Source: Morinoia aosen
Taxonomy: Eukaryota > Arthropoda > Malacostraca > Amphipoda > Talitridae
Assembly (NCBI GenBank): GCA_030386875.1
Contig: CM059575.1
Coordinates: forward strand, 17,632,293-17,696,292
Length of the DNA stretch: 64,000 nt
Reading direction: 5' to 3'
This document shows positions 1 to 12,790 of this stretch, piece after piece (the stretch's first letter is position 1; the number at the start of each line of letters is the position of its first letter). Under the pieces are notes generated by a model that was not told where the DNA came from, did no database searches, and saw only the letters and a list, made by a program, of their open reading frames with translations. A program made the translations under genes and the position numbers.

Positions 1-2485
1 TCACAGTCAATCCAGTTAGAGTGACTCATAGCTTTACTCAGATCATTGTTGACGAAACCATGCGTTGAAAGTGTTTAAACAACATTTAAATTGGATTTTG
101 AAAGGAAACGCTTCAAAAAAAGCTTACAATGAAAATGAAAATAAAACTTTACATTTTTCTAAAATGGAAACATTAGAAAAATTCAAACCTTCGTAAATGC
201 CTCAAATTACGAGTCGTGGCGAGTAACATGAGCCAGCAAATAAAATCAACCACCAGATGAGACTTTTTCTTGTCTTAAATTAGCCTTCGGAATAACCCTT
301 TATGAGCACTAAGAAAGACGCAACACGACAATTCACTGAGTCTGTCACATAACAGATTGTAGCAACATTAGAACGATTATTCTCAATGATGGTGGTGCTA
401 ATGAAAGAAAGGTTAGAGTAGTGGAGGCGGTGGGGATGAAATACAAGTACGGTACGAGCGACACACGGCAACAGGAGCGGTAGCATCAGTAGTGGTAGTG
501 GCGGCAATTGTGCGTCAACTAGCCCAAACCACATCAGGTTGGCGGTTGTTCAGTGAGTTCCAGGTTAACAGGTTCCAGCGACGCATTTAGATGGAGATTT
601 TACAGGGCACCTTCTAGTTGCAGATGACCGAAGTTCTCCCTTGATAAGATCATTCTTCTTTTCGAGGTCGTCGATGAAATGGCAAGAAAATTACCAATCT
701 TCCCTACCATTCCTTGCTTTCAATTGTGCAATTCTCATTGCTGAACAGAGAGTAGGTTGAAGTAAATATGGGACAGAAATTCAACTGCGGATGCGACACT
801 TAATAATGAATATTGCACTCGTATTATATTCCCTCTCAAAAACACAGTCTGGTATTTCTGACTTCAAATTTTTTAAACATAGTACAATTAACTAATTTTA
901 TATGAAATTCACGAATCTGATTAAAGGAATCGACAGCAGATGTCCTCTCATGAAGGTTGTTTAGTTTGTTTATACATGAATGGGGACATCAAGGTATACT
1001 TTATCTCATATCGTAAATTATTGGCTTGGGACATTCTGGAGCGCCAAAGAAACTCCTGAACGTTCAAAGTCTAAGCCCGTACAGGAGGGCGGCAACAAGT
1101 ACGAGGTTCCACCCTGCGGTAAAGCATGCAATAACACAGACCGGCATGTGGGCTAATCTTTTCTCATATTTCGTATGGAAGTTTCATGCAAGCAACGAAC
1201 GTTGACATGCACGCCTTTACCTAAAGTAGGTACATACTTTCTCTACACGGATTAGTAATATTTATTGACTAATTATTTCAGACGATGGCTAAGTGCACGG
1301 CAGATTCTCGAAACTGCAAATTAGATCTTGCTCCTGCATGCGTAGAATGCGAGTTTACATCACTTTACAAGTTTATTGACGTTCCTCAAGAAACAGACAG
1401 GATACATGACGGCGTAGCATTCTACTGAAACAAAGTTTGTCTTATTGATTCTGCTGAGAGCGACGTCAAGGAAAACACCGACAGCAAGAGGGCCTCGGCA
1501 AGCACTACAAGTTTCAGAAGCACACATTTCTTCTCTTATTCTTATAGCGCACATCAGTAGCTTCAGCTTCTGGTTTCTTCATTATAACCAGCAGACTTAT
1601 ATTTACTAACCATCCACTAAGTACTAAGTAGGTATTGACAAGTCTAAGAAGATGCTCCAGGTCCACGACCTTCAAGCATTTGAGGTATTTTCTCGCTACA
1701 AAGTTTGATCAATCAAAAGTGACTAGGAACATAGACAGGGTCGCACTACAACACGAGAAATAGTTCAATATCTTACACAGTGTGCGTTTGACGCCAACGC
1801 TGGCTACAAAATTCAAAAGCTCTTCTCATCTCGATTGAAAATAGCGGACGTGACTATCTTTCATATTGCAGGTTCGAATTTCATCGACGCAGAGTGAGCG
1901 AGCAAAAATTTTTTTTTCTCATATTTGACTCTCAGCAAGGAAAGAGCTTGCTGAGGGCAACAGCTTTTCATTGGGCAGTACTATATTGAACGTCATGTTA
2001 ACATCCATCATGTCCCGACTGCAGCGATTCAGTTTTTGGAAATCGTAGAAACTGGCACGCTAACGATAGCACCTAACATTGTGGCCTGGCGATTGAAATC
2101 TCATGCGACTTTGGTAAATAAGCTCAACATATTTGCTGCACTAACATTTGAAGCATTGTTTTAGGGCACACAGTAACGTACGGGATTTTTTAGGAGTAAA
2201 AATTAATTCATTTGACACTGACAATCCCTGTAGATTGAACAGGGTCATTTAGAGGCAGCCGCCTATTGAAATGTAAATTATTACGTATAAGAGTCCTTGA
2301 TGAGTCATTTTTGCTATTATGCAAGGAATCCTCCTCACATAAAAAGTTAAAAGTAATACCACAAATTTCAACCTCTAGCAAAGAAGTTCTTCATTATTGC
2401 AGCTGATAGTGTATACTATCTAGCAACTAATGGAAGAAAATTGTCAAAACATTACACAAATAACTATACTGATAATTCTCTTGGT
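1..2485. other. 3' UTR and downstream flank, no further gene seen
   Basis: This stretch lies below the stop codon of the minus-strand gene. The part nearest 2485 is presumably 3' UTR. Open frames here are short, AT-rich and unremarkable, and I recognised no domain, RNA gene or transposon. Confidence 0.5.
1372..1377 (-). promoter_or_regulatory. Possible poly(A) signal of the main transcript
   Basis: The minus strand reads AATAAA here, about 1.1 kb after the stop at 2486, and a second copy lies at 1261-1266. I saw no closer AATAAA. Either could end the main 3' UTR. Both are weak calls in AT-rich sequence. Confidence 0.25.
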
Positions 2486-3334
2486 TTAACGCAAAGAGTC
2501 TTCATCATCATCTCCTGTAAGAAGATGCTGACCATTGAGGAAAGGATTGGTGCTGACATTGGTAACATGATGGCGTCCCAGGGAACCAAAAGGCCCGCCG
2601 CTGTTGCCAGCAGTGCCCACGAAGGGCCAACCACCTGCTATCGAAGCAGTGGATGCTGCTGTTGTCATGCTAAGATTGTCTGACATTGAAGACGGATGGT
2701 TTCCTCCCGATGAAGCCAAATCTGCGAGCTCTGGTTGAAAATCCCGGCCAAATCCTGAATGATTGTCCCTTCCTAAGCCTGATTGGCCGTCTCTGTCAAA
2801 ACCACTCACACCACTTCCAAGGAAGCTGTCCCGCTGGAAACCTCCTCCACTAGCACCGGAGCTCTCGGTGAAATAGCTGCCACTGGACATTTCTCTGCCG
2901 TAATTAGAGATGTTCTCGCGGCTCACGTTACCGCCAGCTGTCACAGATTCAAAGTTACTTCCTGACTGAGGCCCTCCGGGCACGTTGGCAGACATGGTTG
3001 CTGGTGGAGACGTAATTGAAGATGTGGGAGTGGACGTAATGGACCCTGATGTATTACCTCCAGATGAGTCGGGTCCGCTTGGGGTTAGGGAAGAACCTCC
3101 GAGCTGTCCTGATGACACATGAGGGACCATGCCTGGGAGGGGCACGCCGCCTACAATACCGCTACCGCCACTACCAGTACCGCCACTACCACTACCGCTA
3201 TATGCTCCTCTACCGTAACCCACCCTTCCACCGCCACCTTCCGCGCCACTGCCATTCTGGCGAGTAGAGACGACATTTTTGTTGTTGTTATTGCCGGCAT
3301 AGTATTGGTTCATGCTAGGAGAACTGCGGGGTAG

Positions 3335-3378
<44 letters not shown>

Positions 3379-3517
3379 GCTGTTGTTGCTGCTGCTGTTG
3401 CTGAGAAGGTAATTTTGCGCGGATGCTAACAGGCGGATTCGGGGAGGAATCGCTCTCGGAGCCGGGGGGGCTGAGCGGAGTCGAACTCCCCGACCCTCCC
3501 CCTGAAGTCGGTGCCAC
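2486..3517 (-). CDS. RhoGAP100F: RhoGAP100F/Syd-1, C-terminal polyQ/Gly/Ser exon with stop
   Basis: This is the last coding exon, 343 codons plus TAA (2488-2486), phase 0. The acceptor is gatgccgcgcag before GTG GCA. It begins APTSGGGSGSSTPLSPPGSE, contains a 23-residue polyglutamine run (plus-strand TTG/CTG repeat, about 3334-3402), then long Gly/Ser/Thr-rich segments, a repeated GFDRDGQSGLGRDNHSGFGR motif, and ends NPFLNGQHLLTGDDDEDSLR. No folded domain is visible. Such disordered tails are typical of active-zone scaffolds. The first codon is GTG within the exon and is not a start. Smaller frames on the plus strand and a shifted minus frame over the polyQ tract are shadows. Confidence 0.9.
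3334..3402 (-). repeat. CAA/CAG repeat encoding 23 Gln in the C-terminal exon
   Basis: The tract is mostly pure CAA on the minus strand, with CAG codons concentrated at its 5' end. The pure stretch (plus strand TTG repeated from about 3334) is a candidate for length polymorphism. Confidence 0.93.
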
Positions 3518-5499
3518 CTGCGCGGCATCGTTGTAAGTTAGGAGTTGCTCAAGCGAGCATGGATAGGCTAAGCTTCAAAATAAATTGTTAATACTTGTGG
3601 TTCTAAGCGCAAATTTTTAAAAGTTAATGTGAAATATTAAGGAATACCACATGATGGAATTCCATTACAAATTCATTTAAATTATCAGTGAAGTTGCTGA
3701 GAATACAACGCATTGAGCAGCAGGATTTATAAGGTTGCTTACGAGTAATTTTCAGCTGTCATTTTGGCATTTCTTAGACACGATTTTTGTGTTACCAACG
3801 TTGATGGACAAGTAAATCATTAGCGGTTGAAAGTGTTACAAGGTTTCTACGACGAAGTATAAATAGCTGAAAATTAAAAGGCATACAATAATTTTTAACC
3901 ATGTTAAGTGATTTCTCATAAAAAATAATTGTACTCAGTTTCTCAAACTTAAAAGCCTTAACTCAGCACTGGCTTAATGTAAGAAACTCTTTTTTGCACT
4001 CTTAATAGCGGCAATAATTCAAACTTGAATCGAGCGACTAGCAAAATATTAGTTCTCCTGCGTAAAAAACTACGCTCATGAGACCTGCGACACGCATAAA
4101 TGTTGTGTCCCAGAAATAGAAATTGCACTGATAAAAACGTACACATCGCAAGCGTGATAGTGAACGCTGAAGTTCATCATGCGAAAAGATGCACGAGTAA
4201 TTATGTCCTCGAAAAATTTTCTGTTATCTTCAAATCCATTTCAAGACTCATAATAGAAATAAAAATTTTAGTGATCAGGAATATTTTAGACTGCTGCAGT
4301 TGCAAGTCTAACTGCAGCTGGATGTTATTCAACAGTACATAAAACGCAAATTTAATCTCACATGAAACCTAACCTTTTGAGAATTGATAACGCTTAACTT
4401 TAAATGGTTTCCTACCAGAGCTGTCACCATTTGCGCAGTTTAAACTCATGAAATGTGTATTAACATAGTACATAGAGAAACATATCAAGGAACAATATTG
4501 TTAAATCATGAAGAAATTCTCTTTAGATAAGCACTCTCATGAAAATGATCAAATTAATTCGTTAGCCATGCACGACCATTCAGGTCTCGCCTCACCCATC
4601 AAGTTCTTCATGCATCCCCTAGTTCCTCATATTCATGCTCGTCGGCTGTCGCAAAAAAAACGCCAGACAAATGAAAAATGATGCTCCATAACTATAATAG
4701 TTTTTTTAATTAGTGTCCATTTACAACTGAGAAACGCTGTTCTTGGTCCTGTTGATCGAATACAGATATTATTTAAACTTAGGTAGTCATGGGTTTAGTT
4801 AAAATATGCATTCCGTATAAAAAGAACCCGCAACTGTGTGATCTGGAGACGGGCTGTCGCATCCACGGGCTGGCGAAGAGTAGGGAGCCTGGTAGCTCTG
4901 GTCTCGCCAGGTAGCCTGGATTGATTTTGGATTTTACAGTGAAGTCATCGATTCTTAAAAAATGTTCAATATTTTGTTTAACCCACCAACAGTAACCGCT
5001 TAACTCTTTGAACCTGAAACTTCAATATATCGGTGCGTGACGCGCCAAGGATTGCTTTTCTCCGAAACTCATGAAGCTCAATCCTAAGCAATCAGTTACA
5101 TCGGTGTAGTGGCGCTTACCTTCGACAAACAGTTCATAGGTGAAAATAAAGACTTGAAAATGAATTCACGTCTTACAACTAGGTCTGAGGGAGTCGAATT
5201 TACAATGTTTTGCTAGGAAGCCCAAGGGACGAAATTCTAATACAGTATTGGGGAAATCAGGATTCAAAAATTAAATTTATTTGACCACGGTTTTGATAGA
5301 AGGAAAGTTAGAAAGTATAGATGACTCTTTCTTAAAAGAAGCTGTCGTGCCCCGCGGTCTCTACCTCCTAGCACCGTAGTGACCGGAAAGCACGACATGC
5401 ACAACTCACAACACGTGGCACAACACGCTGAATTTTACACTTCCACCACGAAAGGCAAAACTGGAACCAATTCACGTCAACTTAGACTTGTGCGGATAC
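3518..5499 (-). other. Last intron (2.0 kb)
   Basis: This AT-rich intron lies between the Pro-rich exon and the C-terminal exon, with GTATCC at its start and gccgcgcag at its end. I saw no repeat, transposon relic or RNA gene in it. Confidence 0.6.
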
Positions 5500-5696
5500 C
5501 TTGCTGAGCTGGGAGCGGGGGGCGGGGGGCTTGCGGCGGGTCGCACCCTGGCTTGAAGGGCCCCCCACGGAGGGGGGCGATGTTGGGGAGCCGCCTGTCG
5601 TGGGAGTGGGGTTGCTGGGGTGCCTGGGGAGCAGCGGCGGCGGCGGCTTGGGGGGCAAGCCAACATTCCGAGCACTCGCTGCTTCCGCTTCCCGAG
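5500..5696 (-). CDS. RhoGAP100F: RhoGAP100F/Syd-1, Pro-rich exon
   Basis: This is a 197-nt exon, phase 1 in and phase 0 out when the acceptor is the second AG of ctctcagacag. The donor is AGCAAG followed by GTATCC. It encodes AREAEAASARNVGLPPKPPP, then LLPRHPSNPTPTTGGSPTSP and ends ATRRKPPAPRSQLSK. The Pro-rich motifs PPKPPPP and RRKPPAPR resemble SH3-ligand sequence. All three minus-strand frames are open because of the GC-rich composition. I chose this frame since its third codon positions are GC-rich like the other exons and it alone joins the long C-terminal exon. The upstream AG at 5701-5702 would add 4 nt, shift the frame and end at a stop 26 codons into the last exon. Confidence 0.75.
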
Positions 5697-6829
5697 CTGT
5701 CTGAGAGAACAGCCGTGAGGAGGGCGGACACACACGACAAAGTCATATCAAACAAATCAATAAATGCAGCAATGCATACAGAGGCAACAGATAACAAAAA
5801 TAGCTAGAGAAATGAAGGCTCCGAGACAGAGCTGCAGAGAAGAGACCAAGCGTTGTACAGGATATATTATACGAGTAATGATGGAGTGGCAGTCTCTTCA
5901 GAAGGTAATACAGCATGTACATCCTATCAACTAAAACGAAAAACGTCTACATAAGTAAGGCACTTTTATGGGATCAAACATTTTCCAGGGGCTTGGAATT
6001 TCATAGAGTCATTGTAAGTGAGAGAAATATAGTTAACAGTTCAAAATTACACACAAGACTCTTTAAATACATTCAACATTAACATTACAGTATATATTAA
6101 ATTTTTTTGAGTAAAATAGATCATTTAAATTGAGTTGAATTATATCCTGACATCTATGTTTGCATGAGATATATTTACTTTCAGAATTTCCTTTTTCTTA
6201 CTGTGGTATCTTTAACGATGTTACACTTGAGATGATGGCTTTTTCGTTTGTAATTGAAAGAATGTAAATTACTGAAATAATACTGAATTGTCTGAAAAGA
6301 ATATCCTCTCGTATTTACTCAGGGTAGTCTCAGAGTGAACCAAGCTTCCTCTCCCTCCAGGCTCCCTTCCCGCTGAATTCTGACTAAAGTCTCCCTGTCT
6401 AAAGTTCTGCACTGTACAAATCGTTGAATGTACGTGAATTTTTTCGATGAAGGCAAAATATACCTGGATTACAATTGTAATACCAAATAAAAGGCTAAAT
6501 GATGTGTTATTCTATCGCATGTGAATAGCGCAGTTCTTGCAACCCAAAGAGAATCAGTTACAATACATAAACTTTATGTCAGCTATGAGTTAAAAAAAAA
6601 TTCTGCTCGATAATTAACTCAAACACTCGCAATTGAGATCATTGCAACTAGTGGAATTTAAGCGAGGTCACAGTATGATTCTGGATTCTTTCAGTTGATT
6701 CTCGTCAATTTATTCAGTGTTCATATTAATCTGAGCTACATACGGTATTTCGTTTTGCCGTGTTCTGTTCACCCGAATATTAAAGACCTAAACAGGATAG
6801 GCCAAGTTATTGAATGACGATGTCCTTGA

Positions 6830-6837
6830 CCTGCAAG
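6830..6837. repeat. Left target-site duplication CCTGCAAG
   Basis: This 8-bp sequence immediately precedes the CAGGGTTGCGG terminus and is repeated identically, in direct orientation, at 12819-12826 just after the opposite terminus. Confidence 0.65.
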
Positions 6838-6842
6838 CAGGG

Positions 6843-7075
6843 TTGCGGAGTCGGAGTCGGAGTCGGGAGTCGGAGTCGCCGGAGTCGGATGTTTTAGGGT
6901 GGAGTCGGAGTCGGAGTCGCTTCTCTGAAGTGTGGTGGAGTCGGAGTCGGAGTCGGAGTCGCTATTCTGAAGTGTGATGGAGTCGGAGTCGGAGTCGCTT
7001 TTCCGAATGTGGTGGAGTCGGAGTCGGAGTCGGAGTCGTTCATTCGGATGTGGTAGAGTCGTGGTTGGAGTCGCT
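6843..7075. repeat. GGAGTC subterminal array, left end
   Basis: Runs of the hexamer GGAGTC are broken by spacers such as gcttctctgaagtgtggt and gcttttccgaatgtggt, giving a higher-order unit of roughly 45-50 bp. The array decays toward 7075. It begins inside the terminal inverted repeat of the surrounding element. Confidence 0.9.
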
Positions 7076-8674
7076 CTTTTTTGGTGTCTTGGATTCTAAT
7101 TTTTGCTAAAAATTATTTATAATTCTTTAAAACTAAAAATAAACCAAAACAGAGTTAGAATGCTTTGCTGAAAAATCTTAAAAATACTCAATGTTTTTGT
7201 TGATTGTTTTGTTCTAAGTTTGAAACAGCGTATTTATTCCTATCACCTAATATCGTCATGTTATCTAGTCATTGAGGGTTTGCACAGATATATATGAGAA
7301 ACCTACGAGTGCGAAATATAATTTTTGTACCCAGCATTGATGCATATTTTGTAGTTAAAAGCAGGAATTAGTAATTGAAAGCGTCGCATATTCATTCTGT
7401 ATATTTCTGTTTTATTCATTTTCCCTTCAATTAATACATAGGAACTGGAAAATAGTATTAAATGTGTTGCAAGTTACTTGTAGAACATTTCAGCTGATGC
7501 AATACATTGTACTCACATAAAAAGTGGTAACTCTGTATGCTCAAAATGATGCATTGATTGATAATGATCATAAACATTTCTAGTCTTTAGGTTATGATTC
7601 ATTGCCAATGAGTAGTCTTTGCCGAAACCTGAAGCTATGGTCTAGTGCACAAAGACTTCTAGTTTTCAAGTCTTGTTATCAAAATTGATATGGATTCCGT
7701 GTTTTTAAGTCAAGTTAGCATGTATTAATAATAAAAATTTATGCTCATTTCTCAAGTTATTCCTTGAATGTAATTTGGTTCTTTCAGAGTTATATTGTAT
7801 TTCACTATATCATCATCATGTTTAATTTTTATCTTCGTATCACTCCTCAGTTTCTAAGCAAGCATACGCTGAAATGGAGAATATTATAATTATCTTGATA
7901 CATTTTTAAAAACTGAAATAGTATTCGTTTTGTAGCATTATATAATTAATTACTTCTTGTTAAGGAAGATTTGGAAATGTTGTAAGGTTATCTATATCGG
8001 CATTGAGACACTTGAAAAAAATTAAAATACAATGTAAACGAGCTGCAATGAAAATAATTACACACACCAGCAAAAACTTCACTTACAGTCACACACACAC
8101 ATTGTAACTGAAAACAATGCACTATCTCAGCTGCAATGGTTTTTGCATTTATGCGATAGTACAAATTCTCTTGCTGGAAACGTTTCAAATTGCTCCAAAA
8201 AACACGAAATGAGAAGAACCAGGGCGTTTATTAAAATAACAAAGTGTCCAATACAAAGTAAAAAGTTAGACGAAAATAAGAGATAGTATCATATTACACG
8301 CAAAGAAGCTAGAAGTGACTTTTATTCGTAAAAAAACGTTCCGAAAACGTCAGAACCCTGCGATGAAAGCAGAACAACTTTTGCTTATTATATATAGCCG
8401 AAATGTAACAGAGTTGAGCAATAATATGACACCTTTTCTGCATTGTTACCCTGCATAGTGTAGGTACAGAGAAGAAAAGGCAGTGTGCAAGTCTGGCCTA
8501 CCTTATCTACACGTATACATAATTTTGGGGATTTGAAGCATAGTCATTGAATTAACTATTATAATTTCACTGAATTAGTGCATACTTAGTAATAAAAAAC
8601 TGTTGATACATATCTATGCTTCTCAGTGTAGACAATGCCTACATTACCTACTCAGAAAACACTTGTCAGTAATA

Positions 8675-9302
8675 TACAGGGTGTTTCAGATTCAGAATAA
8701 GAGGCAAAAAATTGCACACCAACTAGAAGATATCCAAATGAAAACTTTTTCTTCTATAAAATTTTCCGAAGAAAGAGACATTGAGTTGGCAGTTTATTGT
8801 TTTAAAGGGTGAAATTTAATGAATAAACTACTCGCAATATTTATTTTGAATTTACGTTGATCGGGAGAAATGTGCTAGTTGCAAGACCTCCTAGATCTTC
8901 TGACATGACTCCACTCGATTTCAATTTTTTGGGACACGTGAAGAGCCTTGTCTATGCTACACCCATTGAGTCTGAGGAAGATCTTGTGGCCAGAATTGCA
9001 GTGGCTGCAGGTGAGATACCTTAAATGCCAGACGTGTTTCCTAATATTCGGCAGCCGTTAAGGCCAACATTCGAAAAGTGCATAGATGTAGGGGGAACAC
9101 ATTTTGAAAAATTTTGTAAAGTAAATTCAGAATCAATATCGCGAGTAATTGTGCCTTTAAATTTCAGCCTTAAAAACAATAAACACCCAATACCTCCCAA
9201 CCCCGATTTTTTGGGGGAGAATTTCATAGGACAAAAAGTGTTTATTTGGCCATTTTCTACTTGATGTGCAATTTTGTACCTCGTGTTCTGAAACACTCAG
9301 TA
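8675..9302 (+). mobile_element. Nested Tc1/mariner-type long-TIR element with transposase remnant
   Basis: The termini are TACAGGGTGTTTCAG and its near-complement CTGAAACACTCAGTA, flanked by TA on both sides (8673-8674 and 9303-9304), the target of the IS630/Tc1/mariner superfamily. The inverted similarity extends inward for about 200 bp. Between 8887 and about 9118 the plus strand encodes RSSDMTPLDFNFLGHVKSLV and YATPIESEEDLVARIAVAAG, the C-terminal DDE segment of this superfamily (family form SPDLTPLDFFLWG), interrupted by a TAA. Most of the transposase is deleted, so the copy is dead. It lies wholly inside the 6838-12818 element and is therefore a later insertion. Confidence 0.75.
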
Positions 9303-10542
9303 TACATAATTGTGTACACGACTCGTCAAATGACAGGATTCGATATTGTCTGTATAGAAATCTTCCAGATGTGGACCATAAAGAAATATTTCCATCCTAA
9401 TAGCACCTGCGATTAAAATATTCTGATACTTGTGCACCGGTGAAACTCGCATCACAGGTACAGTAGTTAAGTATTTTAAGAGCGTGAAAGGGAGACAGAT
9501 CAACCAACAAAGACGGACAGCCAATTTTGTTTGTTCAATGAAATTTCCTGTTGAATATTTTCCGTATTTCTGATGGCGGCTTTGTGGAAGAAAAAGTTTT
9601 CTTCAGTTGGCCTCTCTTAGTTCACTGACAAAAATTTGAAACTGATGAAATGAGATCTTTTTGTTCGTTGTTTTTTGTTTTGCAGCTGCACCTTTTCTTT
9701 TCGATTTTTGTGTTTAAATTTAACTTTCTATAATTAAGCATGTTTGCGCTTCTAGCAGACCTGCATTAACCTTAAATAGCTTTAATTAAAATTACTTGTT
9801 ACGCTTTGGCGTTCACTCATTAAATTATCTTTGAGCTTGTTCTGCTTGGGCAGCATGTCGTCCTTTTAATAAAAGTGGGTCTGGTACCTCTAACTTATTT
9901 CTCTTGCGTAAAAAGTAGTCTCTTTCTGCGACTTGAACTCCTCGACACGGCTTTTGCAGCGTCTTGAATAGGCACTTACTATTCAAGGTAATTAATTGTC
10001 AATTAATTGGTAAAATCTTAGTGCTATATGCAACCTTACAATAAGATACGATATTCAGCTAGTCGGCGACCAGACATCTTAAAACTCTGTTTCTATCTAC
10101 TCAGAACGCCACTAAATCTTCCTACCGGAGTACCGTACTGATGACCGGCCGCGTCCATTGGGTGTCTTCTATTTTTAGCGCGTATCGTTTTAAAAACTAA
10201 CCTTACGTTAAAGAAGATCTTCGGTCTCTATTTTAAAGGAATTTAATAGTAAAAGTATTACAGAGGACGCTGCTGAGCGTACTGTTGGAATCCTCAAGAT
10301 CTGCATATTATGGATACGGTTTCTCTTTTTGCGCAGGAGAAAAGGGAAACGACTTGCTGATGTTCCCTTGAAGTTCTTCTGTATTTGAAATAAATGTTCG
10401 AGCAGTTGCTCTTAAGTTTCAAATCCTAAAACTCCATTGTATTAACATAGGAGAGATTACGCTCACGAAATAGCTAAACCTATTTATTAATTTCTTCAAA
10501 GGAGACACTTGACCATTTATTGTATATGAACAATCAATACTA

Positions 10543-11321
10543 TACCGGGTGTCCCACAAAAAATGTCCCGGACTTTTTAATTGATAATATCTCCGCTTTA
10601 AATTAACATATTTTAATTGTCTTTTATTTACAATTTAGTCAATTTTGTTTCCTTTCGAAATAATTTAAGTTTTTGAAAATCAGTTGAATAAACTTTAAGA
10701 TGATCGATTTACTGAAAGGGGTAGAAAAATTGTTCAAAGGGAAAGTTTTAAAAACAACACTGGTGTTCTTCTTCATTCCTCAATACCTACTGTTAAGAAT
10801 AATTTCATAACGATGTATCGTACATACAACTAAGTATTTAAACCCTCTGAGAGGTTTCAAGTTTCAAGTGTTCTCAATAATAGTGTATCAAGCACTGATA
10901 AAAAACGGTGGAATAATGGGTAAAACTCTTCGTTCAATGGTGGCAAGAAGTAATACTTGCCTTGAGAGAAATGGAGGGTATGTCGTTGGATACTGAAATT
11001 ACCTCATTTATTTAAACGTTATATAAGGTAATGATTTGTTACTCCTTAAAATTTTTGTGTGTTCAGTTGTATGGAAACTACAAAAAAAGGAAGAATATCA
11101 ATATTGTTTTAAAAACTTTTCCTCTGAACAATTAATTTTTCTGCTCGTTTCAGTAAATTGGACATTGTACAGTGGTTATTCAACCGATTTTCAAAAAATT
11201 AAATTATTCGAAAAGGAAACAAAATTTACTACATTGTGAAAAAAGGCGATCAAAATATGTTAATTTAAAGCTGAGATATAATTAATTAAAAATCGGGGAC
11301 ATTTTTATAGGACACCCGGTA
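10543..11321. mobile_element. Nested TA-flanked long-TIR MITE
   Basis: The left end starts TACCGGGTGTCCCA and the right end reads GGACACCCGGTA, each bounded by TA (10541-10542 and 11322-11323). Inverted similarity continues about 140-150 bp inward, including the shared segment CTTTAAATTAACATATTTT. The 779-bp interior has no recognisable transposase. Size, TA target and long termini fit a non-autonomous Tc1/mariner-like MITE. It sits inside the larger hAT-like element. Confidence 0.72.
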
Positions 11322-12528
11322 TAAAAAGAAGCCAGGTGTCCGTCAATGATAAGTATATGGTCTCGTGCGTAATTTCCCCTATCTCATTACAATGGGAATC
11401 TGCTTGCTTGGACAGTATCATAAATACCATCGAAATATGAAAAACCTGACATCTGCTCACTTATGTTTATAAGTAAAAAACATTGCGTGAAAATCGAATC
11501 AACTGTCAAGAAAATGCGACTCATCGCATTTAAATTTCAAAAACATTTAAATGCTTAAAAGGTATGGCAAATTTTTTAAAAACCTCTTGCGAACAATAAT
11601 TTAAATTACAATTCAGGTAGGTATTATGTTATACAATTTGCTTTGTTGTTGTGTGCGTTTGTGACGTTTTTAAATATGCTTAATGACCGTATCTGTGATA
11701 CGAGTTTTACCAGTGCACAAGTACGAGAATACTGTATTTTAATCGCGGGTACTATTTCAATGGATATATTTGTTTGCCATTTTTATCTTGAGATTTTTTT
11801 AAAACGATACCATTGGATCCCGTCATTTTTGACCAATCATGTACACTAGTAACTTGATTATTAACAATCTGTAGTCAATTTAAAAGTCGCTTGCTAATAA
11901 AGAATATAATGAACATATGCACAGGTTTCAACACCTGCAACCGTTTACTACTAAGAATGAGTGTCGTGTGTTTATTTATACGTATTGTGTCACGCTGTTA
12001 AGAATAATTGATGGGAAAAAAATAGCACTGGCGGTCTTGGTTCCAGTTCACGGTCAATTAATACACTCATTTTCGTTGTGCAATAGCTCTGTAATAAGTC
12101 ATTTTCATCACAATTAGAGCAATCCAGAGCCTTATATACTCAAGTTTGTATCGTGAATACCGAGTTCGGCGGGGTATTGCATATTGAAATATGCTGTATT
12201 GTATATTACAATATACTGTATTGCAATGTACTGTATTGCATATTACAATATACATACACAAGTTCGCAGTTGCTTTCAGTAATGCTGAATTTCTGTATTT
12301 TGGATACGACACGATGGCTATAACTACTTCTCTTGCGGCTCAAAAATGCTGTGTTCTGAGTGTTTATTACTCTTATAAGAAAATTAAGGTACCTTTGGAA
12401 TAAGCTGAAAGCATGGAAACTCCACTCAAACGAAAATTTGTTGAAGAAAGGTATTGAATCTTGTCATTTTTACGGTCTGAGTACACTAGTTAAGAAATAA
12501 AATATTCATCTTATAAATTATGAATAGG

Positions 12529-12790
12529 TGAAGTTGGAGTCACAAAATTGTGAATAGGCGGAGTCGGTGTTGGAGTCGCCAAATTCTGGAGAAATGGAGT
12601 CGGAGTCGGAGTCGGAGTCGCCAAATTCTGAAAAGGTGGAGTCGGAGTCAGAGTCGGAGTCGCCAAATTCTGAAAAGGTGGAGTCGGAGTCGGAGTCGGA
12701 GTCGCCAAATTCTGAAAAGGTGGAGTCGGAGTCGGAGTCGGAGTCGCCAAATTCTGGAAAGGTGGAGTCGGAGTCGGAGTCGGAGTCGCA
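12529..12790. repeat. GGAGTC subterminal array, right end
   Basis: The same hexamer is grouped in threes and fours and separated by the spacer gccaaattctgaaaaggt. The unit is about 42 bp, present in roughly five copies. Because both the hexamer (6 nt) and the 42-nt unit are multiples of three, long open frames on both strands (Ser/Glu, Arg/Ser and Thr/Pro repeats) result. These are artefacts of the repeat. Confidence 0.9.

Noticed and set aside
1865-1890. AGGTTCGAATTTC resembling a tRNA B box
   Set aside because: No A box at a suitable distance and no cloverleaf.
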